A stretch of DNA of 41,129 bases. Source: Ignavibacteria bacterium (GTDB lineage: Bacteria; Bacteroidota; Ignavibacteria; UBA10030; UBA6906). The position numbers and the translations under genes were made by a program. Below are positions 40,407 through 41,129 of the stretch, in pieces (the stretch's first letter is position 1; every line of letters starts with the position of its first letter). Where the stretch lies: NCBI GenBank assembly GCA_027295705.1, contig JAPUKJ010000040.1, forward strand, positions 1 to 41,129, read 5' to 3'. The notes beneath the pieces were generated by a model, which ran no database searches, had not been told where the DNA came from, and saw only the letters and a program-made list of their open reading frames with translations.

Positions 40407-41129
40407 ATGAAAAAATTGTTATTCTTTCTGCCATTTGTCTCAGCATTTACTTTCGCTGAACCTCCCCCACCGCCGCCACCGGGAGGTTTTTCACTGAACA
40501 TCGACAATGAATTTCTACCATTTGCCGTCGGTATGGTTAACGTGCTTCAGGATCCCGTGATAGAAGTCCGTGTTAGCGTGCTAGACCAGACCGAGCTTGT
40601 TGACGGCGTGACCACTCGGGTAGTTGAGGAATATGAGTTGGAAAACGGCCAGCTGGTGGAGATCTCCCGTAACTGGTTCGCCCAGCATGCTGACGGTACG
40701 GTCTACTATTTCGGAGAGGATGTAGATATATACCAAAACGGCCAAATCGTGGGACACGGTGGCGCTTGGAGGGCTGGCGAGGGCCAGAACTTGGCCGGTA
40801 TCATGATGCCAGCCAATCCGTATGTGGGCCAGACCTACACGATGGAGTATGCACCGGGCATCACGATAGAGACCGCGGAGATTATGTCTATGGGGGAAAC
40901 GTTTGTAACACCAGCCGGTACATTTACTAACGTTGTGACTGTGCTGGAGAATGGAGTGTCTATAAAGAAATATGCGCCAGGTGTGGGTATGGTTTTTGAT
41001 GATGGAATTGTGCTCGTAAGTCATGCAGGAGTGTCTGATGTCGAAGAGGGGGATAACACACCGGCGGATTTCGCCCTAGCGCAGAACTATCCCAATCCGT
41101 TCAACCCCTCAACGACAATTGAATACAGT
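40407..41129 (+). CDS. Secreted protein with T9SS type A sorting domain, 3' end outside the window
   Basis: Missing from the ORF track because it runs off the edge: MKKLLFFLPFVSAFTFAEPPPPPPPGGFSLNIDNEFLPFAVG...YYFGEDVDIYQNGQIVGHGGAWRAGEGQNLAGIMMPANPYVGQTY...FALAQNYPNPFNPSTTIEYS. 241 open codons to the window end. Confidence 0.87.
   Translation, partial: MKKLLFFLPFVSAFTFAEPPPPPPPGGFSLNIDNEFLPFAVGMVNVLQDPVIEVRVSVLDQTELVDGVTTRVVEEYELENGQLVEISRNWFAQHADGTVYYFGEDVDIYQNGQIVGHGGAWRAGEGQNLAGIMMPANPYVGQTYTMEYAPGITIETAEIMSMGETFVTPAGTFTNVVTVLENGVSIKKYAPGVGMVFDDGIVLVSHAGVSDVEEGDNTPADFALAQNYPNPFNPSTTIEYS

Noticed and set aside
1-41129. CRISPR arrays, insertion sequences, integrases, rRNA
   Set aside because: No regularly spaced repeats, transposase/integrase motifs or rRNA-like sequence were seen on reading both strands.

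Overview
Chromosomal window of about 41 kb, probably from a Bacteroidota/Chlorobi/Ignavibacteria-type bacterium; this assignment rests on several type IX secretion (T9SS) C-terminal sorting domains with the motif NYPNPFNP. Minus strand, left end: tilS-hpt-ftsH-(dolichol/diacylglycerol kinase-like, partial), with a CAT-anticodon tRNA upstream of tilS. Plus strand, in order: squalene genes hpnC-hpnD-hpnE; a receiver-domain protein; gpmA; a truncated GH2 stub; an EVE protein; a CNNM/CorC-type protein; a frameshifted endonuclease/exonuclease/phosphatase (EEP) pseudogene; STAS; exbB-exbD-exbD-tonB-pstS-like-TPR; a membrane pyrophosphatase; a T9SS-tagged S1/P1-like nuclease; and copZ-copA. NUDIX, a GT4 glycosyltransferase and an orphan 89-aa gene lie on the minus strand. 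The right third (30.4-41.1 kb) is an envelope/secretion island: three predicted outer-membrane proteins, a hydrazine-synthase-alpha-like beta-propeller lipoprotein with two CxxCH motifs, a chimeric GC-rich lipoprotein followed by an orphan T9SS tail fragment, a TlpA-DUF4266-DUF3570 module, and two T9SS cargo genes. The best candidates for something under-described are the TlpA-DUF4266-DUF3570 module with its conserved-looking GGGCGC C-terminus, the putative surface diheme propeller, and the chimeric locus at 34.8-35.75 kb. All family assignments come from reading motifs; no database search was run.
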